A DNA stretch of 54,779 bases, from NCBI GenBank assembly GCA_003551625.1, contig PUNC01000211.1, positions 1 through 54,779 on the forward strand. Reading direction: 5' to 3'. Below are positions 46,517 through 54,779 of this stretch, in pieces (the first letter of the stretch is position 1; each line of letters starts with the position of its first letter). The DNA comes from PVC group bacterium. Lineage in GTDB: Bacteria > Auribacterota > Erginobacteria > Erginobacterales > PUNC01. The notes under the pieces were generated by a model that was given only the letters and a program-made list of their open reading frames with translations, ran no database searches and had not been told where the DNA came from. The position numbers were made by a program, and so were the translations under genes.

Positions 46517-49153
46517 CTAAGCTCCAAGTTGGGAGAGAATGGTTTTGATTTTTTCCGCCTCCCGGGCAAGCTCTTCTTCCTGAACCCGGCTCTTCTCTCT
46601 AACTTCCGCCGGAGCTTTGGCCATAAATCCGGCGTCGCGGAGGCGGGCGGAGACCTGGGCCAGCGCCTTCTCGGTCTTCTCCAGCTTCTTGAGATACCGG
46701 TTCCTTTCCTGGGCGAAATCGATCACCCCCTCCAGGGGCATAAACACCTTGCATCGATCCACCAGCGTCGAAGGCAGCGGGCCCGGCGGGATGTAGCCGC
46801 CGTCTATCTCGCAGTCGCAATTCCTGATCAAGGCGGCCATACTTTCCCGCTCCGGGCCGAGCGTCGCCGCCAGCTCTGCGTCCTCCGGCTGGAAGACGAA
46901 CGAAAGCCTCCGGGAAGCCGTCAGACCGTAATCCTTGCGCAGGGTGCGGGCCGCCGAGACGAGGGCGTATTTGGTCCCGGCCAAAGTTTCCGCCGGCTCG
47001 GAGACGAAGGCCCGTTTCAGACGGGGAAAATCGGCGCCGACCATCAGCCCTTCCCAACCGAAGATCCTCCCGATCTCCTCGGTAATGAAGGGCATAAACG
47101 GGTGCAGCAGACGCAGAGACGCGGCCAGCGCTTCAAGCAGTACCCCGCGCGTCCGCGCCGCCCGGGCCGACTTTTCGTCGGCCAGCTGGAACTTGCTGGC
47201 TTCCAGATAGCGGTCACAAAAATGATGCCAGAAAAAATCGTAGAGGGACAGGGCGGCGTCGTTGAAATGGTAGCGCCGGAGCGAGCCGTCGACCTGCCGG
47301 ACCGTCCGCTGAAGCAGGCTCAATATATTCCGGTCATCGAGAGTCAGCCGGGGAAGTTCCGCTTCCGGATCCGCGGTTTCCGCGCCGGCGGTCACGGTCC
47401 GGATATAGCGGGACGCGTTCCAGATCTTGTTGGCGAAGTTTCTCCCCAGTTCGCAGATCGCGTTGGAATAGTAAACGTCCTGGCCGATCGGCGCCAGGCG
47501 GGCGATGGTGAAGCGCAGGGCGTCGGCGCCGAACTCCCCGATCACGTCCAGGGGGTCGGGAGAATTGCCCAGGGATTTGCTCATCTTGCGACCTTCCAGA
47601 TCGCGGATGATGCCGGTGAAATAAACCTCCCGAAAAGGAACCTCCCCCCGGAATTCCAGACCGGCCATAATCATCCTCGCCACCCAGAAGAAGATTATGT
47701 CGGGCGCCGTCACCAGCGCGGTGGTGGGGTAGAAGGCTTTCAGATCCTCGGTCTCGTCGGGCCAGCCCAGGGTGGAGAAGGGCCACAGCCAGCTCGAGAA
47801 CCAGGTATCGAGAACATCTTCATCGCGCCGCCAGCCCTCCCCTTCCGGCGCGGACCGGCCGACGTGGACTTCTTCGCCGCGGTACCAGGCGGGTATGCGG
47901 TGGCCCCACCAGAGCTGCCGGGAGATACACCAGTCGCGGATGTTATCCATCCAGTGCCGGTAAACCTTGACCCAGCGGCGGGGATAAAACTTGATCCTCC
48001 CGTCCAGGACCGCCTCCCGGGCGGGCTCGGCCAGCGGTTTCGTTTTAACGAACCATTGCTCCGACAGGTAAGGCTCGATCACCGTCCGGCAGCGGTAGCA
48101 ATGGCCGACCATATGAACGTGCGGCTCCACTCCGGCCAGCAGCCCGCCGGACCGCAGACGTTCCACCACCTTCTCCCGGGCGTGAAAACGGTCCAGCCCG
48201 ACAAACTCTTTCGGCGCGTTCTCGTTCATCGTTCCCGAGGTGTCCATCACCGTCAACGAGGGGAGCCCGTGGCGACGGCCGATCAGAAAATCGTTGGGGT
48301 CGTGGGCCGGGGTGACCTTGACCGCTCCGGTGCCGAAGGCGGAGTCCACGTATCGGTCGGCGATGACCGGTATCGGTCTTTCGGCCAGGGGTAGAATCAG
48401 CTCCTGGCCGACCAGGGACCGGTAGCGCTGATCGGCGGGATTGACGGCCACCGCGGTGTCGCCCAGCATCGTCTCGGGGCGGGTGGTGGCGACGACGACC
48501 TCGCCCTGCCCCGACGCCAGCGGGTATTTGATCCGCCAGAGAAAACCCCGGACCTCCTCGTGTTCGACTTCCTCGTCGGAAACGGCGGTATGACACCGCG
48601 GGCACCAGTTGACCAGGTAAAGCCCGCGATAGATCAGCCCCTTTTCGTACAGGCGGATGAAGACTTCCTCCACCGCCCGGGAAAGCCCCCGGTCCAGCGT
48701 GAATCTCTCCCGGGACCAGTCGCAGGAGCAACCCAGCCGCTTGAGCTGCTTGATGATGGTCCCGCCGTATTTGTCTTTCCATTTCCAGACCCGCTCGACG
48801 AATTTTTCCCGGCCCAGAGCCTCCCGATCGAGCCCCTGCCGGCGGAGTTCCTGCTCCACCACGTTCTGGGTGGCGATCCCGGCGTGGTCGGTGCCCGGAA
48901 GCCAGAGAACCTCCCTCCCCTTCATCCGCTGCCATCGAACCAGGATGTCCTGAAGGGTGTTATTGAGGACGTGGCCCATAGTCAGAATCCCGGTGATGTT
49001 GGGCGGGGGGATGACTATCACGTAGGGTTTTTTCCCGGAATCCGGGTGGGCGGAAAAAGAATCCCGCTCCAGCCAGAGACGATAGATTCGCTCTTCCACC
49101 TCGGCGGGCGAGTAGCGGGGGGGCAAGTCCGTGGGTTGTCGCGGTTTGTTCAT
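46517..49153 (-). CDS. valS: valyl-tRNA synthetase ValS
   Basis: 878 aa, class Ia with editing domain and C-terminal coiled coil. The first nucleotide-binding motif reads LTMGH (57-61), with Thr in place of the first His of the usual HMGH form; KMSKS is at 523-527. CP1 editing block: TTRPETMLGDTAVAVNP and DPNDFLIGRRHGLP. DHAGIATQNVVEQEL and WCISRQLWWGHRIPAW follow the ValS pattern rather than IleS or LeuS. No T-box or other leader hairpin stands out upstream; no clear ribosome site before the ATG. Confidence 0.97.
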   Translation of the reverse strand: MNKPRQPTDLPPRYSPAEVEERIYRLWLERDSFSAHPDSGKKPYVIVIPPPNITGILTMGHVLNNTLQDILVRWQRMKGREVLWLPGTDHAGIATQNVVEQELRRQGLDREALGREKFVERVWKWKDKYGGTIIKQLKRLGCSCDWSRERFTLDRGLSRAVEEVFIRLYEKGLIYRGLYLVNWCPRCHTAVSDEEVEHEEVRGFLWRIKYPLASGQGEVVVATTRPETMLGDTAVAVNPADQRYRSLVGQELILPLAERPIPVIADRYVDSAFGTGAVKVTPAHDPNDFLIGRRHGLPSLTVMDTSGTMNENAPKEFVGLDRFHAREKVVERLRSGGLLAGVEPHVHMVGHCYRCRTVIEPYLSEQWFVKTKPLAEPAREAVLDGRIKFYPRRWVKVYRHWMDNIRDWCISRQLWWGHRIPAWYRGEEVHVGRSAPEGEGWRRDEDVLDTWFSSWLWPFSTLGWPDETEDLKAFYPTTALVTAPDIIFFWVARMIMAGLEFRGEVPFREVYFTGIIRDLEGRKMSKSLGNSPDPLDVIGEFGADALRFTIARLAPIGQDVYYSNAICELGRNFANKIWNASRYIRTVTAGAETADPEAELPRLTLDDRNILSLLQRTVRQVDGSLRRYHFNDAALSLYDFFWHHFCDRYLEASKFQLADEKSARAARTRGVLLEALAASLRLLHPFMPFITEEIGRIFGWEGLMVGADFPRLKRAFVSEPAETLAGTKYALVSAARTLRKDYGLTASRRLSFVFQPEDAELAATLGPERESMAALIRNCDCEIDGGYIPPGPLPSTLVDRCKVFMPLEGVIDFAQERNRYLKKLEKTEKALAQVSARLRDAGFMAKAPAEVREKSRVQEEELAREAEKIKTILSQLGA

Positions 49154-49192
49154 AACGGCGCGGGAAGGCCGGGAAGAGATTCCGGGCCGGAA

Positions 49193-50803
49193 TCAGTTTC
49201 GGCCGGAAGAACGGCGGGAACGAGCGGGTTTGGGTTTCTCCCTCGTATCCATAAACAATTTATAGTCGACGCTGTCGACCAGGGCCTGCCAGCTGGCCTC
49301 GATGATGTTTTCCGACACCCCGACCGTACCCCAGATATCTTCCTGATCCTTACTCTCGATCAGAACCCGGACCCGGGCGGCGGTTCCCGCCGAAGCGTCC
49401 AGCACCCGGACTTTGAAGTCGGCCAGCCGCACTTTCCCGATCGAGGGGTAGAAGGGCTGAAGCGCCTTGCGCAGGGCGTTGTCCAGGGCGTGAACCGGAC
49501 CGTTTCCTTCCGCGGCGGTATGCTCGCTGGTATTCTTCACCTTGACCTTGATCGTGGCTTCGCTGTGGGACCTGCCGGCCTTGTCCTTCTCCACGATCAC
49601 CCGGAAACCTTCCAATTCAAAGAAACTCCGGTGTTTGTTCAAAGCCTTCTGGATAAGAATCTGGAAGGAGGCGTCGGCTCCCTCGAACTCATAACCCTCA
49701 TCGCCCAACCGCTTCAGGTCGGAAAGGATCCGCCGGGTTTCGGGGGTGTCCTTGGCCAGATCGACCCCGAACTCTACCGCCTTGAGAATAACATTGCTCT
49801 TGCCGGAAAGCTCGGAGACCAGGATCCGGCGGCGATTCCCCACCAGCGCGGGGTCGATGTGCTCGTAGGTGCGGGGGTTCTTGCGAACCGCGTCGACGTG
49901 GATGCCGCCCTTGTGAGAAAAAGCGCTCAAACCCACGAACGGCGCCCGGGTGTTGGACCGGAGGTTGGCGAGCTCGTCCACGAAGCGGGAGACCGTCTCC
50001 AATTGTTTCAACCGGGTCAGGTTGATGCAGTTCACTCCCATCTTCAGTTTCAGGTTGGGAATGATCGAGCAGAGGTCGGCGTTGCCGCACCTTTCTCCGT
50101 AACCGTTGATCGTTCCCTGGACCAGCTCCGCCCCCGCCCGGACCGCGGCCAGCGAGTTGGCGGTTCCCAGCCCGCCGTCGTTGTGGGCGTGTATCCCCAC
50201 CGGGATCTGGAAACGGTTTTTGATCAGGGCGGTTATCTCCGCTATCTCCTCGGGGAGAGCGCCGCCGTTGGTGTCGCAGAGAACCAGAAAACCGGCTCCG
50301 GCCCGCACCGCTTGCTCCAGGGTCGAGAGTGCGTATTCGGAATCATCCTTGAAGCCGTCGAAGAAGTGTTCGGCGTCGTAGATCAACTCGCGACCCTTCG
50401 ACCTGAGGTAAGCGACGCTATCGAAGATCATCCGCAGATTCTCTTCCGGCAGCCGCCGCAGAACCTCTTTGACGTGAAGTATCCAGCTCTTGCCGAAGAC
50501 GGCGATGGAACCGGTCCGGGCCTTGAGCAGACCGTCGATATTGGGATCGTTTTCCGCGTTGCAGCCGGACTTGCGGGTGCTCCCGAAGGCCACGACCCGG
50601 GCCCGCGATAGTTTCTTCTTCCGGATCTCGCGGAAGAACGCCATATCCTTTGGATTGGATCCCGGCCACCCCCCCTCTATGTAATGAATACCCAGCCGAT
50701 CAAGCCGGCCGGCGATCCGGAGCTTGTCGGCCAGGGAAAAGCTCACCCCCTCCGCCTGGGAGCCGTCCCGCAGGGTGGTGTCGTAGAGGACGACCTTCTT
50801 CAT
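49193..50803 (-). CDS. cimA: (R)-citramalate synthase CimA
   Basis: 536 aa, DRE-TIM metallolyase with a C-terminal LeuA-type regulatory domain. YDTTLRDGSQAEGVSFSLADK (7-27) is the catalytic start typical of the long CimA group (DGSQxEGVxFS); HAHNDGGLGTANSLAAVRAGA and INGYGERCGNADL complete the site. The regulatory part (about 400-525) has an SEHTAAEGNGPVHALDNALRKAL block. Condenses pyruvate and acetyl-CoA for threonine-independent isoleucine synthesis. The ATG shares a base with the lysC stop (TGATG). A 2-isopropylmalate synthase role is less likely. Confidence 0.9.
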   Translation of the reverse strand: MKKVVLYDTTLRDGSQAEGVSFSLADKLRIAGRLDRLGIHYIEGGWPGSNPKDMAFFREIRKKKLSRARVVAFGSTRKSGCNAENDPNIDGLLKARTGSIAVFGKSWILHVKEVLRRLPEENLRMIFDSVAYLRSKGRELIYDAEHFFDGFKDDSEYALSTLEQAVRAGAGFLVLCDTNGGALPEEIAEITALIKNRFQIPVGIHAHNDGGLGTANSLAAVRAGAELVQGTINGYGERCGNADLCSIIPNLKLKMGVNCINLTRLKQLETVSRFVDELANLRSNTRAPFVGLSAFSHKGGIHVDAVRKNPRTYEHIDPALVGNRRRILVSELSGKSNVILKAVEFGVDLAKDTPETRRILSDLKRLGDEGYEFEGADASFQILIQKALNKHRSFFELEGFRVIVEKDKAGRSHSEATIKVKVKNTSEHTAAEGNGPVHALDNALRKALQPFYPSIGKVRLADFKVRVLDASAGTAARVRVLIESKDQEDIWGTVGVSENIIEASWQALVDSVDYKLFMDTREKPKPARSRRSSGRN

Positions 50804-52032
50804 CAGTCTTTTTCTTGGTCCAGCCCGAAAGCGGAATGCAGCGCGCGGGCCGCTTTTTCGCCCACCTGCTTTTCCACCACGCAGGAGATCTTTATTTCCG
50901 AGGTGCTGATCATCATAATGTTGATTTCTTCCCGGGAAAGCGCGTCAAACATAGTGGCGGCGATGCCGGGATGACTCTTCATTCCCACCCCGACGATCGA
51001 GGCCTTGGCGATACTTTCGTCGGCCTTTACGCCCTTAGCCTTTATCTGCGGCAATAGGGCGTCCAGGGTTTGACGGGCCTTGTTGAGTTCGGCGCGGGGA
51101 ACCGTAAACGAGACATCGGTAAACCCTTCTTCGCTGACGTTCTGGATTATCATATCCACGTTTACATTCCGCTCGGCGATCGCCTTGAAGATCGTGGCGG
51201 CGATGCCCGGACGGTCGGGAACGCCGGATATCGTGAGTTTCGCCTCGTCTTCGGTCAGGGTGACGCCTCGAATCACTACTTTCTCCATAGCCATATCGTC
51301 TGTCTCCTCGCTTATGATCGTGCCTTGAGATTCCTTGAAACTGGAACGGACGTGAAGAACCACCGAGAATTTCTTGGCGAATTCCACCGCCCGCGACTGC
51401 ATCACCCGGGCGCCCAGGCTGGCCATCTCCAGCATTTCGTCGTAGCTGATCCGGCCGAGCTTGCGGGCCGCCGGAACCACGCGGGGATCGGAAGTATAGA
51501 CTCCGTCCACGTCGGTGTAGATCTCGCAGAAATCGGCGTCCAGCGCCGCCGCCAGCGCCACCGCGGTGGTGTCGCTGCCTCCCCTCCCCAGGGTGGTGAC
51601 GTCCTTCTTCAAGTTGGTTCCCTGAAAACCCGCCGCCACCACCACCGCCGATTCCGCCAGTTCCGTCTTGATCTTATCCGGCCTGATCTGCAGGATTCGG
51701 GCCTTGGTATGGCTGTCATCGGTGATGATTCCCATCTGTTCGCCGGTCAAAGAAGTCGCCTTCAGCCCCGCGTTCTGGAGCGCCATCGCCAACAGGGCCG
51801 CCGAGATCCTCTCTCCGGAAGAGATCAGCTGGTCCATCTCCCGCTCCGAAGGATCGGGATTGAGCTTCTGAGCCAAGGCGATCATTTCGTCGGTGGTGTC
51901 GCCCATCGCCGAAACGACCACGACAATCCCGTTGCCTGCTTCGCGTTTCTCTTTTACCCGCCGCACCACGTTCTGGATTTTCTCCGGGTCGGCGACGGAT
52001 GAGCCTCCGAATTTCATTACCACCAGTGGCAT
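50803..52032 (-). CDS. lysC: aspartate kinase LysC
   Basis: 409 aa, aspartokinase with two C-terminal ACT domains (about 265-400) for feedback by lysine or threonine. VMKFGGSSVADPEKI (5-19) and TTLGRGGSDTTAVALAAALDADFCEIYTDVDGVYT are the kinase signatures. The strong AAGGAGGATGTGAG site precedes the ATG. It sits between apgM and cimA in an aspartate-family operon; no dapA or asd gene is here. Confidence 0.97.
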   Translation of the reverse strand: MPLVVMKFGGSSVADPEKIQNVVRRVKEKREAGNGIVVVVSAMGDTTDEMIALAQKLNPDPSEREMDQLISSGERISAALLAMALQNAGLKATSLTGEQMGIITDDSHTKARILQIRPDKIKTELAESAVVVAAGFQGTNLKKDVTTLGRGGSDTTAVALAAALDADFCEIYTDVDGVYTSDPRVVPAARKLGRISYDEMLEMASLGARVMQSRAVEFAKKFSVVLHVRSSFKESQGTIISEETDDMAMEKVVIRGVTLTEDEAKLTISGVPDRPGIAATIFKAIAERNVNVDMIIQNVSEEGFTDVSFTVPRAELNKARQTLDALLPQIKAKGVKADESIAKASIVGVGMKSHPGIAATMFDALSREEINIMMISTSEIKISCVVEKQVGEKAARALHSAFGLDQEKD

Positions 52033-52044
52033 CTCACATCCTCC

Positions 52045-53250
52045 TTAAATAGCGGCCTTAAAAAAAAGGTTGAGAAACTTGTGCCCGACTCTCTGACGCA
52101 GCCCGCCCTTCCGGGCGGCGCCCTCGGAATAAGCCTCCATCCGGTCGGGCTCGATCCCCGGCCCCCAGACCGCGAAGGGGACCGGATCGCCGGTATGGGT
52201 CCGGAGCGAGATCGGGGTGGCGTGGTCCGTGAGCACCGCCAGCCTCAGCTCCCCTGACTTCGACCCGGATTCCAGCAAAGGTCCGACGATCTTCTCGTCG
52301 ATGGCCTCGATCGCCTTGATCTTTTCCATCACCCGGCCCAGGTGCCCGGCCTCGTCCGGCGCCTCGATATGAACGTAAACGAAGTCGCGATCCGACAGCG
52401 CCTCCAGCGCCGCCCGGCCCTTGGCCGAGTAGTCGGTGTCAAAATAACCGGTGGCGCCGGGAACGTCGACGACCTTGAGCCCCCCGGCCAGGGCGATTCC
52501 TTTGAGCAGGTCAACGGCCGAGATCAGGGAACCCCGGAGATTGTATTTTTTCTCGAATGACGGCAGTCGCAGGGACTTTCCTTCCCCCCAGAGCCAGATC
52601 ATATTGGCCGGATTTTCTCCCAGATCAACCCGAATGGCGTTTATCTCGTGATCCGCCAGAAGTTCGACGGATTGCCGGATCAGCCGGTTCAGGAAATCCG
52701 CGCCGCGACCGCGGGGCAGGTAAGGCTGGAACTCCGACCCGGTGAAGTCGTGCGGCGGGGTCGTCTTCAACCCCCCCTTCCCGTCCTCCAGTAGCGCTTC
52801 CTTCACGACCAGAAGATGGCGGTAACCGACACCGGGGTGAAACTTGATCCCCCGGCCTCCCAGCTTTTCCTCCAGGAGATCGATCAGTACCCGCCCCTCG
52901 TCGCTCGAGATATGACCGGCGCTGTAATCGATCAGACGTCCGTCGGAAACGGTGACCAGGTTGCAACGGAAAGCAAGCTCGTCGTCTTCGATCTTCACCT
53001 CCATGCTGACCGCCTCCAGGGGGCCGCGCCCAGTGTAATACTTGGACGGATTATAGCCCAGGAGAGCGAGGTTGGCGACGTCGCTGCTGGGGGGGAATCC
53101 GCCGGGAACCGTCTTCAGCTTTCCGCCCGAACCCTCGCGGGCGACCCGGTCCATATTGGGAGTGCGGGCCGCCTCCAGCGGGGTCTTGCCGCCGAGCGAT
53201 TCCATCGGATAATCGGCCATCCCGTCGCCAACCACGACGATGTATTTCAT
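52045..53250 (-). CDS. ApgM-family phosphoglycerate mutase-like protein, probable homoserine kinase analogue
   Basis: 401 aa, alkaline-phosphatase superfamily, archaeal-type cofactor-independent phosphoglycerate mutase fold. The metal site begins YIVVVGDGMADYP (D9), the serine nucleophile lies in PPSSDVANLALLG (S56), and LTDHATPISLRTHTGDPVP carries the last metal ligands. In many bacteria this family is found beside hom and lysC where thrB is missing and is predicted to act on homoserine. Here hom ends and this gene begins at TGATG, and lysC is next. I see no ThrB in the window. Start chosen from that overlap and the motif. Confidence 0.88.
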   Translation of the reverse strand: MKYIVVVGDGMADYPMESLGGKTPLEAARTPNMDRVAREGSGGKLKTVPGGFPPSSDVANLALLGYNPSKYYTGRGPLEAVSMEVKIEDDELAFRCNLVTVSDGRLIDYSAGHISSDEGRVLIDLLEEKLGGRGIKFHPGVGYRHLLVVKEALLEDGKGGLKTTPPHDFTGSEFQPYLPRGRGADFLNRLIRQSVELLADHEINAIRVDLGENPANMIWLWGEGKSLRLPSFEKKYNLRGSLISAVDLLKGIALAGGLKVVDVPGATGYFDTDYSAKGRAALEALSDRDFVYVHIEAPDEAGHLGRVMEKIKAIEAIDEKIVGPLLESGSKSGELRLAVLTDHATPISLRTHTGDPVPFAVWGPGIEPDRMEAYSEGAARKGGLRQRVGHKFLNLFFKAAI

Positions 53251-54539
53251 CACTCTTCCACCCGGATGCGAAGGGGCGCGCCCCGGATCTCCTTGAGTCC
53301 GGAGATAAGCCGGCAGGCTTTGGCCAGGGATTTTTCCCGGGCCTGGTGGGTCATAAAAATCACCGGGACCACCCCTTTTTTCTTCCGGCCCCTCTGAATT
53401 ACCGAAGCGATGCTCACATCGTGGGCGGCCAGAATCCGCGCCACCCGACCCAGCACCCCGGGGCGGTCTTCGGCCGGGATCCTGATATAATGGGCGCACT
53501 CGGTCTCCCCGAAAGGCCGGACGGTCAGGGAATCGTCATTTGCGAAAGAAGAAGGCAGGTATCCGCAACCGGAGGTGATACCCTGCGCCGCCGCCATAAT
53601 ATCGGAAACCACCGAGCTCGCGGCCGGACCCTGTCCCGCCCCTTCGCCGTAAAATATGTTTTTGCCGGAGTAGTCGCCCTGGACGTAAACCGCGTTAAAG
53701 ACCCCGCTGACCGAAGCCAGCAGGTAACTTTTGGGTATCAGGGTGGGATGGACCCGGACCTCAACTTCTCCTCGAAACCTTTTGGCAATCGCCAGCAGCT
53801 TGATCACGTAGCCCAGCTCGTCGGTGAAAACGATGTCTTCGTGGGTTATCTCGCCGATGCCCTCGACGTAGACCCGCGAAAGGTCCACCCATCCCCCGAA
53901 GGCCAGGGAGGCCAAAATGACCAGTTTGTGGGCGGAATCGCCTCCTCCCAGGTCAAGGGTGGGATCAAGCTCGGCGTAACCTTTCTTCTGGGCGTCCTTG
54001 AGAGCGGCGGCCAGCGTTAAACCGTCTTCCCGCATCCGGGTCAGGACGTAATTGGAAGTGCCGTTGATTATTCCCAGCAGGGAAGTTATCCGGTCTCCCG
54101 CCAGTCCTTCCCGAAGAGCCCTGATGACCGGGATCCCCCCGCCGACACTGGCCTCGAAAAATATATTGCGGCGGCGGCGCCGGGCCAGGCGAAAGAGGGC
54201 CTTTCCCTCGGATGCCAGCAGGGCCTTGTTGGCGGTCACCACGGTCTTGCCGTTCTTCAGGGCGGCGGCGATATAGGAACCGGCCGGTTCAATACCTCCG
54301 ATCAGCTCCGCGACGATGTCGATCTCGGGGTTGTCGATCACCGCCCGGGCGTCAGCGGTCAGAAGATCCGGCGGCGACTTGATTCTCCGGGCTTTTCTGA
54401 GATTGATCTCGGCCGCAGCCGCGGGAACAACCTCCGCTTCCAAACGGCGCCGGATCAGGCCGCGGTTCTTCCGCAGAATCTTGACGACGCCTTCCCCCAC
54501 CGTTCCCAATCCGATGATTCCGACTTTTATCTTTTTCAT
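53250..54539 (-). CDS. hom: homoserine dehydrogenase Hom
   Basis: 429 aa with a C-terminal ACT domain (about 345-425, IRIPAEDRPGVLGRVARILAAHDVSI). KVGIIGLGTVGEGVVKIL (5-22) is the NAD(P) site; VTANKALLASEG, GGGIPVIRALREGL, GIINGTSNYVLTRM and AELDPTLDLGGGDSAHKL follow. Reduces aspartate semialdehyde to homoserine. No Shine-Dalgarno precedes the ATG; the leader is T-rich with a hairpin immediately upstream, so leaderless or attenuated expression is possible. Confidence 0.96.
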   Translation of the reverse strand: MKKIKVGIIGLGTVGEGVVKILRKNRGLIRRRLEAEVVPAAAAEINLRKARRIKSPPDLLTADARAVIDNPEIDIVAELIGGIEPAGSYIAAALKNGKTVVTANKALLASEGKALFRLARRRRRNIFFEASVGGGIPVIRALREGLAGDRITSLLGIINGTSNYVLTRMREDGLTLAAALKDAQKKGYAELDPTLDLGGGDSAHKLVILASLAFGGWVDLSRVYVEGIGEITHEDIVFTDELGYVIKLLAIAKRFRGEVEVRVHPTLIPKSYLLASVSGVFNAVYVQGDYSGKNIFYGEGAGQGPAASSVVSDIMAAAQGITSGCGYLPSSFANDDSLTVRPFGETECAHYIRIPAEDRPGVLGRVARILAAHDVSIASVIQRGRKKKGVVPVIFMTHQAREKSLAKACRLISGLKEIRGAPLRIRVEE

Positions 54540-54544
54540 GGGTT

Positions 54545-54574
54545 TTTAAAAATAAAGTGAAGCTCGCGCTTCAC
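54545..54574 (-). terminator. terminator-like hairpin before hom
   Basis: On the minus strand GTGAAGC-GCGA-GCTTCAC is followed by TTTATTTTTAAAAACC and then the hom ATG. This is a compact stem with a T-rich tail, as in intrinsic terminators. It may end an upstream transcript or act as an attenuator. Alternatively TTGTGA (54579-54574) and TATTTT, 16 bp apart, could be a promoter with the stem in the spacer, giving a leaderless mRNA. Confidence 0.5.
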
Positions 54575-54585
54575 AAGATTATTTT

Positions 54586-54611
54586 CGCGTCCCGAAAGCC
54601 TTCGGGACGCG
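54586..54611. repeat. REP-like hairpin, CCCGAAAGC family
   Basis: Perfect inverted repeat CGCGTCCCGAA-AGCC-TTCGGGACGCG. It shares its core with the copies at 129-148 and 54695-54710. Confidence 0.7.
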
Positions 54612-54664
54612 CTGAACCGAACCGCCGGTTGGCCGCTCTTTTTGTAACTTTAGACTAATTTAAT

Positions 54665-54693
54665 CGGGGCGCCCGGATTCGAACCGGGGACCT
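54665..54693 (-). tRNA. orphan tRNA 3' end (T arm and 3' acceptor strand only)
   Basis: The minus strand reads GGTCCCCGGTTCGAATCC then GGGCGCCCCG: a 5-bp T stem (CCCGG/CCGGG) with a canonical TTCGAAT loop and the 3' half of an acceptor stem. Immediately 5' of it lies a CCCGAAAGCC-family repeat rather than an anticodon arm, and no matching CGGGGCG strand occurs at the expected distance. It is a truncated or disrupted tRNA, or an attachment-site remnant; the amino acid cannot be assigned. Confidence 0.6.
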
Positions 54694-54694
54694 T

Positions 54695-54716
54695 CCCGAA
54701 AGCCTTCGGGACGCGC
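54695..54716. repeat. partial REP-like repeat abutting the tRNA end
   Basis: CCCGAAAGCCTTCGGGACGCGCT matches the right part of the copy at 54586-54611, but its left GCGT arm is replaced by tRNA sequence. This gives a direct junction between repeat and tRNA. Confidence 0.65.
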
Positions 54717-54779
54717 TAATAATCTGATCGCGACCGCAATAAATCTACAAAATACCTGTTCTTTTTTCGCTTGAGGGAA

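Noticed and set aside
46484-50611. Very long plus-strand open frames opposite valS and cimA (636 and 683 codons)
   Set aside because: They lie antisense to well-conserved genes, give low-complexity protein rich in Gly, Pro, Arg and Asp, and match no family; long antisense frames are expected at this GC content.
49193-50803. 2-isopropylmalate synthase (LeuA)
   Set aside because: The start DTTLRDGSQAEGVSFS and overall length fit the long citramalate synthase group better, and no leuB, leuC or leuD is adjacent.
54640-54779. Complete tRNA on the minus strand
   Set aside because: Only T arm and 3' acceptor strand pair properly. The sequence at the expected 5' end does not match the acceptor and the anticodon arm position is occupied by a repeat.

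Overview
The window looks like a chromosomal segment of an uncultivated, GC-rich, Gram-negative bacterium. Coding density is high, intergenic gaps are under 250 bp, and many start and stop codons overlap. Outer-membrane or envelope traits support the Gram-negative call: a lipocalin lipoprotein, a GmhA-like heptose isomerase, a flippase, and many membrane and nucleotide-sugar glycosyltransferases. I cannot fix the phylum from sequence alone. An affiliation near Omnitrophota or another deep PVC-like or candidate lineage is a guess. No rRNA, CRISPR array, intact tRNA or phage was seen.

Layout. (1) 242-4588, minus: histidine genes hisD-hisC-hisB-hisA-hisI, lacking hisG, hisH, hisF and hisE. (2) 4650-26097, mostly minus: a large envelope-glycan region. 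It holds a long NDP-sugar dehydrogenase, a lipocalin, a SIS isomerase, several GT2 glycosyltransferases, multi-pass GT39-like and DUF2079 proteins, two B12-binding-type radical SAM proteins, one further radical SAM protein on the plus strand, and a Wzx-like flippase. A RAYT transposase with paired palindromic REP units sits exactly at the flippase 3' end. (3) 26155-32693, minus: alaS, recX, an HtrA protease, recA, thpR and pncC, tightly packed or overlapping. (4) 32829-39667, minus: a sulfate ABC importer (sbp-cysT-cysW-cysA), a membrane-anchored SagB-type nitroreductase and an SLC12-type transporter, behind a good sigma70-like promoter at 39748-39776. (5) 39881-41805, plus: a UDP-HexNAc dehydrogenase and a GtrA protein. 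(6) 41932-44426, minus: a membrane-anchored AmmeMemoRadiSam-type radical SAM enzyme, a small anchored YdjY-like protein and a CcdA/DsbD-like membrane protein, possibly one extracytoplasmic redox module; a SemiSWEET is divergent at 44614. (7) 44858-54539, minus: coaX, nadC, valS, cimA, lysC, an ApgM-family protein (probable homoserine kinase analogue) and hom, that is, cofactor and aspartate-family/branched-chain amino-acid metabolism. (8) 54540-54779: palindromic repeats and an orphan tRNA 3' end.

The strongest unusual signals are: the RAYT/REP insertion, whose in-silico removal restores a TGATG-coupled flippase-glycosyltransferase junction; the anchored radical SAM/YdjY-like/CcdA-like trio; the B12 radical SAM enzymes within a glycan cluster, one with a CX4CX2C motif; the ApgM-for-ThrB arrangement; and the truncated tRNA end fused to a repeat.
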